The position numbers were made by a program, and so were the translations under genes. Shown piece by piece: positions 32,864 to 39,770 of a DNA stretch of 64,000 nucleotides; position 1 is the stretch's first letter; each line of letters begins with the position of its first letter. The notes below the pieces were generated by a model. The model had not been told where the DNA came from. It was given only the letters and a program-made list of their open reading frames with translations, and did not search any database. The stretch covers positions 310,001 to 374,000 of the forward strand of contig NZ_JAENIK010000009.1 of assembly GCF_016595465.1 (NCBI RefSeq), written 5' to 3'. The DNA comes from Luteolibacter yonseiensis (GTDB taxonomy: Bacteria; Verrucomicrobiota; Verrucomicrobiia; Verrucomicrobiales; Akkermansiaceae).

Positions 32864-34984
32864 ATGAAACGAAAAGGCCCTGATAAAGGAAGCAAGGTGC
32901 GGGGAAATCCCAATGGTAAAACATTAAGCCCAACATCGAAGACGGTTACGTCCGAAGACATGCTTGAACACATGGGAATAGTGCTGCGCCTGATGAAGGA
33001 CGCAGCATCCACTCAGAGGCATCACGTTTCCAGACTGCGGAAAGAACTGGGGCTCCCTCCAAATGCCGCCCTGCCGGATGCCGTTGGCGACAAAGATGGG
33101 CATTCCAGGGATTATTTCCCGACGGTTCCAGAGATTGATGGCGATACTCTGAAAGATGTGGAGCGGAAAGAGGCGGCGTGTGGGCTGCTGCTGGAAGAAG
33201 GTTCGGTCATCGCAGGTCTCAGAATTTACCGCGCCAAAGCAGGTTCTGGAGAGGACGACGCCTGGTTGGCAAAATCCATTCCGGTTGAGGGAGGCCGGGA
33301 ATGGGTCAACCACAACAAAAAGCTGATTAAAGAGCGAGCCACCTATAGCGAATTGAATCGTCTGATTGTGACCGCTGGCGAGGCAATCGGAGAGCGTAAA
33401 GGCGAGGACGTCGGTAGGCGGAAGGAGAAGATCAGGTATGCCACATCGCCTCTCAAAACAATCACGGCACGGTTGATGCCCCACGAGGCCGAAATCCTCT
33501 TTGGCAGCTTGTCCGGGAACGGACTCGACCGGGCGATGGATTCGCTCAAAAAGGATTTTGAGCATGAAATTGGATGCGAAGTCGCGTCTATGGCGGTTCA
33601 CCGGATGAGGAACAACGACCTTCACGTTCATGTCCAGTACACGATGGTGCTGGAGGTTGAGATGCCCAAGAAGGCGTATGGTCCTCTGAAGAATGAGTGG
33701 GAAAAGAAAGCGGTCGATTGCGCAAGGCAGTCCTTGTTTGCTGAGGGCAAACGCGACTTCCCGGCGGCAGTGGGAAAACGAAAAAAGCTGCTGATCGAGC
33801 AGGGCGTGATTCCGCCTCCTCCGAAAAGGACTCGATTTGAAAAGCAGAAAGGGAACCGGAATCTCAAGACGAATTCCCTTTTGGGTTACTCCTTCAAATT
33901 CAAGCTGAATATGCTTCGAGCGGCCCAAGCTTTTCCGGAGGAAACAGAGCTGGCTGAAAAAATCGCGCAACGGGGTGACAAAAAGGGCGATTTCAGGGAT
34001 AAGTTCCTCTTCCGGACCGATGAGGAGATTCAGGCTGAAAGACTCGATTATTGGCTGGAACGACGGTGGCGGGAATCGGTGGCGGCTGAGGTCCCGGAAG
34101 AAATTCGGGCGCGGCTTCCGGCCGCCGCACTGGAGGAGGCAAGAAAATATGCGATCCACGGCACGACGCAGGTAGAAGCTTTCCACCTCGAACTTCACCG
34201 GGATGCGACGGAGAAGCAGTTAGTGGATTCTGAGACGCAGTTGACCCGAATATTGGATGAGGCTGCTGATCTGGAAATCCGGATGGCGAATCTGGCGGCG
34301 GAATTACAGAGACAAAATCTAGCGTTGGACCAACGCGTTATCGAGGTGGAGGGTCGCGAGAATTCCGTTTTGCAAAGCGAGAACGACGCTGAGTTGCGGG
34401 GAGTCCGCGCTGCATTTGGTAAGCTGTTTCCGGAGTCCGCTCCGGTGGCGAATACCCCTGAGGGTATCATCGAGGAAATAAAGATCGGGATCGAGGACGC
34501 GGCCCAGGCCGCTGTGGAGAATCAGATGCTGGAGGCACTTGAGCCTCCGAGTTTGGAAGCGGTAGCTGAAAAAATGGGCTTCGGCCCGGAACCGAACGCT
34601 GAGGGACTATTTCGCCTGCCTGAGGGAGGCCTTCACCCCGAACGGGTGCTCATCACCGACCGGACATTTGTTCGATCGTTTCCCACGCTGGGAATGGATT
34701 CCCCGCAGAAGGGTGAAGGAGTAGTGGAGCTGCTAGCGACAGAAGAGACGAGAGAATCGATCAAACGCTCAAGATCTCAACTACTCGCCCAGTTACTGAA
34801 ATGGTTCCCAAACAAAGCGATTGCGCTCGCCAACGAGGCTCTGGGGGACCGCGCCGGCAAGTTTCTCAGAGAGCTATTGCATCTGGACGCGCCGAAGACT
34901 CCGGCGAAGAAGGCCGGCTTGGCAAAAAAGGCCAAGGATGATTCTCCAGACGGGAATGATCCTTCGTCTCATGAGGGCCAGTAA
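32864..34984 (+). CDS. Candidate relaxase / mobilisation protein
   Basis: 706 residues from the ATG at 32864, with AAGG upstream. The middle has a histidine motif VHRMRNNDLHVHVQYTM (His254-x-His256) preceded by FEHEIGCEVASMA, resembling the HUH/three-His metal site of MOB_V/Pre-type relaxases. A long coiled coil follows (about 440-520), then a C-terminal Lys-rich tail. RSF1010 MobA/RepB is similar in length, but I see no clear primase domain. Expected role: nicking at oriT and piloting single-stranded DNA during mobilisation. The palindrome GCGTTGGACCAACGC (34322) lies in its coiled-coil codons. It is the least certain backbone assignment. Confidence 0.55.
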   Translation: MKRKGPDKGSKVRGNPNGKTLSPTSKTVTSEDMLEHMGIVLRLMKDAASTQRHHVSRLRKELGLPPNAALPDAVGDKDGHSRDYFPTVPEIDGDTLKDVERKEAACGLLLEEGSVIAGLRIYRAKAGSGEDDAWLAKSIPVEGGREWVNHNKKLIKERATYSELNRLIVTAGEAIGERKGEDVGRRKEKIRYATSPLKTITARLMPHEAEILFGSLSGNGLDRAMDSLKKDFEHEIGCEVASMAVHRMRNNDLHVHVQYTMVLEVEMPKKAYGPLKNEWEKKAVDCARQSLFAEGKRDFPAAVGKRKKLLIEQGVIPPPPKRTRFEKQKGNRNLKTNSLLGYSFKFKLNMLRAAQAFPEETELAEKIAQRGDKKGDFRDKFLFRTDEEIQAERLDYWLERRWRESVAAEVPEEIRARLPAAALEEARKYAIHGTTQVEAFHLELHRDATEKQLVDSETQLTRILDEAADLEIRMANLAAELQRQNLALDQRVIEVEGRENSVLQSENDAELRGVRAAFGKLFPESAPVANTPEGIIEEIKIGIEDAAQAAVENQMLEALEPPSLEAVAEKMGFGPEPNAEGLFRLPEGGLHPERVLITDRTFVRSFPTLGMDSPQKGEGVVELLATEETRESIKRSRSQLLAQLLKWFPNKAIALANEALGDRAGKFLRELLHLDAPKTPAKKAGLAKKAKDDSPDGNDPSSHEGQ
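34322..34336. repeat. Palindrome GCGTTGGACCAACGC, copy 3
   Basis: An exact copy of the 15-mer at 16316, here inside the coiled-coil region of the relaxase-like gene (codons for ALDQR). Confidence 0.75.
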
Positions 34985-35379
34985 TTGTGGGAAACAAAAA
35001 CCCGCCTTCGATGGGGAGGCGGGTTGGTGTTCCGGGTGGTTGTTCCCCGATTTGGTTGCCGGTTTGTGCTCCGAAGGTTGTTCCAGGATTTCAGGATCCA
35101 TGATTCCAATGTGGCAAGTTCCGCAGATGTTTCAGGTTGGATCTCCCCAGGGTATCCCAGTTGGGCTACGCGTTCGGGACCACGCGGCGTGCATGGGTAA
35201 GCGTCGATCGTGGAAATGTCCCGGCCGAGTGCCTCGGCAATGGCGATCGTGTTTCGAATGGTACTGATCCACGCGCCTCCGTTTCTGGGCCACGAGGGTG
35301 CGCCTCCTCGGTCAGCGGTCCGGTCGAACCAGAAGCTGCCAAAAATCGAAACGGGTTTTCGAGTGTATTTCCTTTTCAA
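34969..35379 (-). CDS. Small protein, paralogue of the gene at 35638
   Basis: Up to 136 residues, the start uncertain (TTG at 35379, possibly further upstream). The core FGSFWFD, GGAPSWPRNGGAWIST and NTIAIAEALGRD matches FGSRWYD, GGTPSWHSNSGAW and NAIAIAESLGRD in the other protein, which supports both as real genes. The last 20 or so residues are encoded by the terminator-like hairpin at 35001-35023, so the natural C-terminus may have been changed. Function is unknown. It converges on the relaxase-like gene. Confidence 0.5.
   Translation of the reverse strand: MKRKYTRKPVSIFGSFWFDRTADRGGAPSWPRNGGAWISTIRNTIAIAEALGRDISTIDAYPCTPRGPERVAQLGYPGEIQPETSAELATLESWILKSWNNLRSTNRQPNRGTTTRNTNPPPHRRRVFVSHNYWPS
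35001..35023 (-). terminator. Intrinsic terminator, leftward
   Basis: Stem CCCGCCT/AGGCGGG, followed on the minus strand by GTTTTTGTTT. It lies at the junction of the convergent relaxase-like gene and the small paralogue gene. Confidence 0.7.
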
Positions 35380-35543
35380 TATCTCGGACTTTAGCGGGGT
35401 GAAATATTTGGGTTTTAAATAGGCGCAAAGAATTTTTATAAATATTCGGTTGCATTGGATGTCAGGATGCGTTAAGTCTTTCTCGTCCTCCGGAAACGGG
35501 GGATGACTCCAGAACTGGCGTAAGTGAGTTCGACTAGTCTTTT

Positions 35544-35619
35544 CCCCCTGTCATGGGGGATGGCCCGTAGTTAAACAAAAAATAGCTCCATATGCCGAAA
35601 GTTCCCCCTGTCTTGGGGG
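35544..35619. repeat. Twin hairpins CCCCCTGTC(A/T)TGGGGG
   Basis: CCCCCTGTCATGGGGG (35544-35559) and CCCCCTGTCTTGGGGG (35604-35619) are near-identical hairpins 60 bp apart, each preceded by TT. They lie in the 260-bp space between the two paralogous small genes, which otherwise holds no gene. Confidence 0.7.
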
Positions 35620-35622
35620 TTG

Positions 35623-35655
35623 AAAATTCCACCGCATTTATTGCGGTGGAATTTT
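35623..35655. terminator. Strong hairpin terminator
   Basis: A perfect 14-bp stem AAAATTCCACCGCA/TGCGGTGGAATTTT with a 5-nt loop. It overlaps the stop codon of the leftward 88-residue gene and is A/T-flanked on both sides, so it can work in both directions. Confidence 0.85.
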
Positions 35656-35904
35656 TCGTTTTAGGAGATCATTGAGTTTTTGCGTGTCCCTACCCAGGGA
35701 CTCGGCAATAGCTATGGCATTGTGGACAACTTCGATCCATGCACCGCCGTTGACCCATGCCCCAGAATTGCTGTGCCATGATGGCGTACCGCCGATCGGT
35801 GCGTCCGGGTCGTACCAGCGGCTACCAAAAACTGAGTAAGCTTTTCGGAGGTATTTGCGTCCTTGATAATCTTCCCACGCTTGTCGCGCCCTATCGACAT
35901 CCAC
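35638..35904 (-). CDS. Small protein, paralogue of the gene at 34969
   Basis: 88 residues with a GTG start (VDVDRARQAWEDYQ), 15 bp after the stop of the upstream 92-residue gene. It shares the FGSRWYD / GGTPSW / NAIAIAESLGRD core with its paralogue. It is probably cytoplasmic and globular; function is unknown. The pair may reflect a duplication inside the element, with each copy closed by its own hairpin. Confidence 0.65.
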   Translation of the reverse strand: MDVDRARQAWEDYQGRKYLRKAYSVFGSRWYDPDAPIGGTPSWHSNSGAWVNGGAWIEVVHNAIAIAESLGRDTQKLNDLLKRKIPPQ

Positions 35905-35919
35905 CGTATTGACGATGGC

Positions 35920-36198
35920 CTAAACGTCGTCGGGCAGCATGTCGTCGCCAAATCTCCTTGCTCCTCCCGGGCCAGTACCATACCCGACGCTGGCGATCCT
36001 GCGGTGGCATGTGACGACCGCAGCCGGGACTCCGGCACGGGAGAATGCAATCCGGGCGTCCTTGGCGATCATCCGGGCGTAAACGTCGTAGGGGGTAACG
36101 GTGTCGGATGGGGTGCCGATGCAAATCAGTGCCTGGTCGTCGCGGATGACTGGATTGACGCTGACTAGGTTGTTTTCGGTCGTTGTGTGGTATTCCAT
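35920..36198 (-). CDS. Small hypothetical protein near oriV
   Basis: 92 residues from the ATG at 36198 (MEYHTTTENNLVSVNP). It contains ALICIGTPSDTVTPYDVYARM and SRAGVPAAVVTCHRRIASVGYG (in part), suggesting a Rossmann-like or alpha/beta fragment. The frame upstream of 36198 runs through repeats and is probably not coding. It is followed closely by the 88-residue gene, so the two form a leftward unit whose promoter lies in the oriV region. Confidence 0.6.
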   Translation of the reverse strand: MEYHTTTENNLVSVNPVIRDDQALICIGTPSDTVTPYDVYARMIAKDARIAFSRAGVPAAVVTCHRRIASVGYGTGPGGARRFGDDMLPDDV

Positions 36199-36243
36199 CC
36201 CTGTTGCCTTCGGACTGGGGTGGCAACGCCGCCGGAAACGGCA

Positions 36244-36258
36244 GCGTTGGTCCAACGC
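36244..36258. repeat. Palindrome GCGTTGGTCCAACGC, copy 4
   Basis: Same 7+1+7 dyad with T at the centre. It lies in the non-coding oriV region, about 45 bp upstream of the 92-residue gene. Confidence 0.75.
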
Positions 36259-36279
36259 CAAGCAGGGCGTCCCCCACGC

Positions 36280-36440
36280 CCAACCTGCCGGGATGGTTCG
36301 GACGTTTCCGTGATGACGCCCCCGCGCCACTCTGTGGGGACGGTTCGGAGTGTCCGGGATGACCTCTCCACGCTACCTGTCGGGACGGTTCGGACGTGTC
36401 AGGGTGTTCGTCCCCGCGCCACCTGCCAGGACGGTTCGGC
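36280..36440. repeat. Four tandem repeats of about 46 bp
   Basis: The anchor GGA(C/T)GGTTCGG starts at 36291, 36338, 36383 and 36429, spaced 47, 45 and 46 bp, and is preceded each time by a CCTGTCGG- or CCTGCC-like stretch. The copies have diverged between anchors. They may be a second iteron set or decayed duplicated sequence. Confidence 0.7.
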
Positions 36441-36795
36441 AGCACCGGCGTCCGCACGGGGATGATGGCTCAGCTCGCCGTGGCGCGGATGCGTTCAGGG
36501 GTGATCTTCTCCCCGCAGGGGGGTGGCCTTGGCGGCTCTGTGCCCTTGTTGTTGTCTTGCTCTTGGTCCCGGAGGGCGGTAGCCTGACCGGGCAGAGGCG
36601 CTAGCCTCGGTCCCGTTTTTGGGGCGGGCGATGGACCTGCCGCCTCAAGCGGCTGGGCCTGTCGGCCCGCCTTGGCAATATTGGAATTGTTGACAATATT
36701 GGAGCGAAGAGGAAAAGGGGCCCCATTTGTTACACAAGTATATAACTGTGTGTTGGTTGTGAATCATGAAAAATTCGTTAAATTTGTGCCGATAC

Positions 36796-36872
36796 GCCGA
36801 ACCTTTCGGGGCGATAGGCCGAATCTTTCGGGCCGATAGACCGAACTATTCGGGGCGATAAGCCGAACTATC
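36796..36872. repeat. 22-bp iterons, three and a half copies
   Basis: Direct repeats of the form GCCGAAC-TTTCGG-GCGATAG at 36796, 36818 and 36840, with a half copy at 36862 that overlaps the repC stop codon. RSF1010 oriV likewise has three and a half iterons (20 bp) bound by RepC, which supports a replication role. Confidence 0.85.
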
Positions 36873-37764
36873 TAACGGACGGTGGAAGGAGTGATTTGGG
36901 GGATTTGGGACGAAAAACGGTTGCCTTGGCGGAGTCGCCCCTGCCAACCAGTGAGACCTTCCATCCGGCAGGAGCAAAGGATTTCAGGGAGGCGGTAAGC
37001 GCTCTCCATTGATCGGGGGTGGCTGTCTGATCGTCGGAAAGGGCGAAGACACTCTGGGCAAGAACTGTAACCCGGATGGTCCGCTCCTGGCCCTCGCGGA
37101 GAAGTAGTACGAATCTTGAGTAGAGGATTTGCGAGATTTGACTATTCAGCGATCGCCTCTCCGCTATCCACTGGACGGCCATACCGGCGTTGGTGTTGCC
37201 GGCGATCACGGCGGCGGACAGGCGGTTGAGGAGGATCGTGATGTTGCTGTCCCGCTCGCCGGGACCGAGGAGTTTTCGGTGGATGGCAATGAGCCTTGAG
37301 AACTGACTCCCCTCCGGATTGAGATAATGAATGTTGGTGTTTTCAAGACGCCTGAAGCATTCGTTGAGGCGATCATAGCTTCGCCCGTTGGTGCCCCATC
37401 CGAGAAGGGTCAAGATCTCGTGACGTGTCGCCACGGCGGCGAGGATGTCATCATCCATTCGGACGCCCTCTTCTTTGAGGATGCTGCGGATCTTGGATCC
37501 TCCTCGTACGGTTTTGCGGCGATCAGCGGGAGCCATGATGGCAAGGAGCGCCATGAGGACGGATTCGTCATCGGCGTCGAGCTCCCAGGGACAGATGATC
37601 TCGAGCCGGTAGGGGTTTGTCGAACCAGGTGGGCTGTTGTGGATGATTTCACGACGTGCCCGCCTGTTGGCGGGCATTTTAGGTAGCGGCCTGAACAACG
37701 AGACGGCCGCGAGGTGACCGTGGTGTATCGCGAACCGATATAGTTCTTTGGTATCCGCGGTCAT
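36868..37764 (-). CDS. repC: IncQ-like replication initiator RepC
   Basis: A 298-residue winged-helix-type initiator. Features resembling IncQ RepC are NPYRLEIICPWELDADDESVLMAL (in part), a central ALLAIMAP, LTLLGWGTNGRSYDRL with the helix-turn-helix-like NECFRRLENTNI, and a second domain with RLIAIHRKLLG and LSQSVFAL-type segments. It overlaps the repA-like gene start by 4 bp and the iterons follow its stop, as in IncQ plasmids. Its expected role is to bind the iterons and open the AT-rich region. I rate the family fit as good, supported by synteny more than by catalytic motifs. Confidence 0.75.
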   Translation of the reverse strand: MTADTKELYRFAIHHGHLAAVSLFRPLPKMPANRRARREIIHNSPPGSTNPYRLEIICPWELDADDESVLMALLAIMAPADRRKTVRGGSKIRSILKEEGVRMDDDILAAVATRHEILTLLGWGTNGRSYDRLNECFRRLENTNIHYLNPEGSQFSRLIAIHRKLLGPGERDSNITILLNRLSAAVIAGNTNAGMAVQWIAERRSLNSQISQILYSRFVLLLREGQERTIRVTVLAQSVFALSDDQTATPDQWRALTASLKSFAPAGWKVSLVGRGDSAKATVFRPKSPKSLLPPSVR

Positions 37765-38699
37765 GACCGGGCCGTGTCGGTGGAGGGATCATCCAAGACA
37801 CCTCCGATCCGGGGCCGGTTGGCAGCGGGTCTTGTTGCCGATTGGGCAGGTGTAGTGATTGGGACCGGTACACCCGTGCTGTTCTTCCGAAACCACTGCG
37901 GGTCGTGCATCATTCCATGATTGATTTTGGTCTGCTCGAGGATGACGTAATGGCTGCGCTGCTCCTCAGAGATTCCATGTTTGGCCGCTTTTTGTTGCGA
38001 CGGCTTTCTGACCGACCACGCAGTGCGGGCGGCGAAGGAAATAGCCACCGATCCGCGTTCCGTCCCGGCGGCGTCAAGGTCATCCCGGGCGGCTTGCATG
38101 CCCGCTTTGTTTGTATGGTGGATGAGTAGCCCGCCAGCTCCCCAATCACTCAGCTTGTCTTCGATGCCCACGAAAAATTCCGTCATCTGAATCGCGTCAT
38201 TTTCATTGGTACCCGGAGGCAGAAATCTGGATAGCGTGTCAAAAACCACGAGGACGGGAGGAATTGCCTTACCATTGGCGTCTTCGGGGAGGATAATCCC
38301 GTAATCCATCGTGGGCTCCAGAAACCGGGCATTACAGACCACCAGGTTGTGACAGTAGGCTTCGAAGGCGGCTCCAGCGGTGAGCTGCAAATGTTGGCAG
38401 ATAGAATACAACCGAGCTTCAAGGTCGATGATGTCATCCTCCCGTGAGATGAATACCACCGGTCGCCCTCCTGGCACCGCTGGCCCCCAGAGGCCCCCGA
38501 GCACCGGCAGGCCTGCGGCGATCTGCACACAAGCAACGAGTGTCATGAACGATTTGGATGCTCCTCCAACCGCGGTGATCACCCCGAGTCTGCCCGGATA
38601 TATGCCGGGCAAAATATAAGGACGTTCCGGTTGGGCAACGAGAGCGGCGAGACGGTTCACGGCTCTTTCGGTTAGTTTTCCTGGAGGGATTGATGGCAT
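37761..38699 (-). CDS. repA: IncQ-like replicative helicase RepA
   Basis: 312 residues from the ATG at 38699 (MPSIPPGKLTERAV). P-loop GGASKS at residues 45-50 (VITAVGGASKSFMT), Walker B VLVVFDTLSRFLPPGTNEND (about 145-164), a sensor HHTNKAG and an arginine-rich end match the RSF1010 RepA/AAA_25 hexameric helicase family. Upstream in-frame residues come from the leader and are not protein-like. The gene precedes repC with a 4-bp overlap. A conserved hairpin leader (38753-38769) and the terminator of the upstream gene lie ahead of it. Confidence 0.85.
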   Translation of the reverse strand: MPSIPPGKLTERAVNRLAALVAQPERPYILPGIYPGRLGVITAVGGASKSFMTLVACVQIAAGLPVLGGLWGPAVPGGRPVVFISREDDIIDLEARLYSICQHLQLTAGAAFEAYCHNLVVCNARFLEPTMDYGIILPEDANGKAIPPVLVVFDTLSRFLPPGTNENDAIQMTEFFVGIEDKLSDWGAGGLLIHHTNKAGMQAARDDLDAAGTERGSVAISFAARTAWSVRKPSQQKAAKHGISEEQRSHYVILEQTKINHGMMHDPQWFRKNSTGVPVPITTPAQSATRPAANRPRIGGVLDDPSTDTARS

Positions 38700-38752
38700 G
38701 GTGTGTTGTGTAGTTTCGGGAACACGATCAGAGGCGAAAGAAGGGCGCGGGC

Positions 38753-38769
38753 CGGGAAACCGGGCCGGG
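38753..38769 (-). promoter_or_regulatory. Recurrent leader hairpin, copy ahead of repA
   Basis: GGCCGG-GAAA-CCGGGCC followed by GGGGCAGCGCG (plus-strand reading). The same motif occurs ahead of three other leftward genes (39687, 41625, 43512), each time after a terminator and 30-70 nt before a start codon. Confidence 0.6.
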
Positions 38770-38803
38770 GCAGCGCGTGCCAACCGCAGGAAAAAACAAA
38801 AAA

Positions 38804-38826
38804 CCGCCGTCCGATAAGGACGGCGG
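38804..38826 (-). terminator. Intrinsic terminator of the RepA-like paralogue gene
   Basis: A perfect 9-bp stem CCGCCGTCC/GGACGGCGG with loop GATAA, followed on the minus strand by TTTTTTGTTTTTT. Confidence 0.9.
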
Positions 38827-38864
38827 GCATTCGGGCGATGACTGATCTATTGAATTGTTGACCT

Positions 38865-39656
38865 TCAGGCCCCGGCTTTGATTGTTTTCTCCGGTTGATC
38901 GATAGCCAGGTCGACACTGTTCATCCCGAACCACAGTGGTTCCTCGACTGCCGGGTCGTTTGACTTGATACTGCTGACAATTCCCACCAGTTCGAGTTCA
39001 CTCGGCGGGAGATACGGGGCTTCTGCCTGCTCAGGATGAGTGACCGTCCAGATACGACGCGCAGTATCCTCAATAAGCGAACCCCCGCGCTCCGGTGGAT
39101 TCGAGCGGACAAGAAGTAGGGCAGCTCCATGCCGACTGGCCTCGGCACACACGGTGCGCAGGAAGTCACCTACTGCAGAAGGGTCGTTGAAATCGAGGTT
39201 CGGGACGAAGTGAGCCACATCGTCGATGATGATCAGGCGAGGTGGGTTCTCGGGGTCGACGGGCAACGCTTCAAGTCCGCCCGCCATGAAGGCGTTGGCG
39301 TCACAGATGATGAGATTATCCTTGAGCAGCTGCGCTTCATTTGACCCCTCCTGAATATCTAATTGGCCAAGGAGACCAACTAATCGGCGTGTGCGCGAGG
39401 ATGGAGTATCCTTCAGAGTCAAATAAACTACCGATTGTCCGCCCACACAATCGAGCCCAAACATGCCTTTCAGCGGTGTCCACCCTATCGCAATTTCCAC
39501 CGCAGCTCGAAGCATGAGGTGCGAGGTGATGTAGGCCGGACCGTCGAGTATTCCAAACTCGCCGGCTTGAATTCCGGAAATCACGTCCTCATCCACGAAG
39601 AGGGAGTCGTTGAGGGTGGCTGGAGTGTTGGGGATATTTGTGGTTGGTGGTGTCAT
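38865..39656 (-). CDS. RepA-like ATPase paralogue lacking the P-loop
   Basis: A 263-residue protein aligned along its length with the neighbouring RepA: FGILDGPAYITSHLM replaces VITAVGGASKSFMT; MFGLDCVGGQSVVYLTLKD matches LWGPAVPGGRPVVFISRED; ICDANAFMAGGLE and RLIIIDDVAHFVP match the later strands. The Walker A Gly-Lys-Ser is absent, so ATP hydrolysis is unlikely, while Walker B (IIIDDVAHF) is partly kept. It may be a regulatory or structural subunit of the helicase ring. It has its own terminator and leader, so it is expressed separately. Confidence 0.7.
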   Translation of the reverse strand: MTPPTTNIPNTPATLNDSLFVDEDVISGIQAGEFGILDGPAYITSHLMLRAAVEIAIGWTPLKGMFGLDCVGGQSVVYLTLKDTPSSRTRRLVGLLGQLDIQEGSNEAQLLKDNLIICDANAFMAGGLEALPVDPENPPRLIIIDDVAHFVPNLDFNDPSAVGDFLRTVCAEASRHGAALLLVRSNPPERGGSLIEDTARRIWTVTHPEQAEAPYLPPSELELVGIVSSIKSNDPAVEEPLWFGMNSVDLAIDQPEKTIKAGA

Positions 39657-39686
39657 GACGAAATCAGGGGCGGCAGAAGACTTGGA

Positions 39687-39703
39687 ACGGGAAACCGGGC
39701 CGG
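39687..39703 (-). promoter_or_regulatory. Recurrent leader hairpin, copy ahead of the RepA-like paralogue
   Basis: ACGG-GAAA-CCGGGCCGGGGCAGCGCG (split reading) recurs here 30-45 nt before the start codon at 39656 and after the terminator of the TPR gene. Confidence 0.6.
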
Positions 39704-39738
39704 GGCAGCGCGGGTCAAACCGGAGGAGAAAAGAAAAA

Positions 39739-39762
39739 CCCCACCTCCGTGAGGAGATGGGG
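39739..39762 (-). terminator. Intrinsic terminator of the TPR membrane protein gene
   Basis: Stem CCCCACCTCC/GGAGATGGGG with one mismatch and a 4-nt loop, followed on the minus strand by TTTTTCTTTTC. Confidence 0.85.
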
Positions 39763-39770
39763 TTGGTTGG

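Larger units (their letters stand above)
36199..36867. other. Candidate oriV region
   Basis: 670 bp with no gene, placed beside repC. From left to right it has a GCGTTGGTCCAACGC palindrome (36244-36258), four repeats of about 46 bp (36280-36440), a GC-rich stretch, an AT-rich stretch (about 36730-36790) and three and a half 22-bp iterons reaching into the repC stop codon. GC-rich, AT-rich and iteron blocks next to each other are the layout of IncQ (RSF1010) oriV. Confidence 0.65.

Noticed and set aside
32924-34198. 424-aa minus-strand frame under the relaxase-like gene
   Set aside because: The sense strand has a ribosome site, a coiled coil and charged composition typical of real protein; the antisense frame has none.
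35891-36457. 188-aa minus-strand frame across the 46-bp repeats
   Set aside because: Pro/Ser/Arg-rich repeat translation; the 92-aa frame starting at 36198 has better protein character.
36280-36872. CRISPR array
   Set aside because: Repeats are adjacent with no unique spacers, and lie next to repC; they fit iterons. No cas genes are present in the window.
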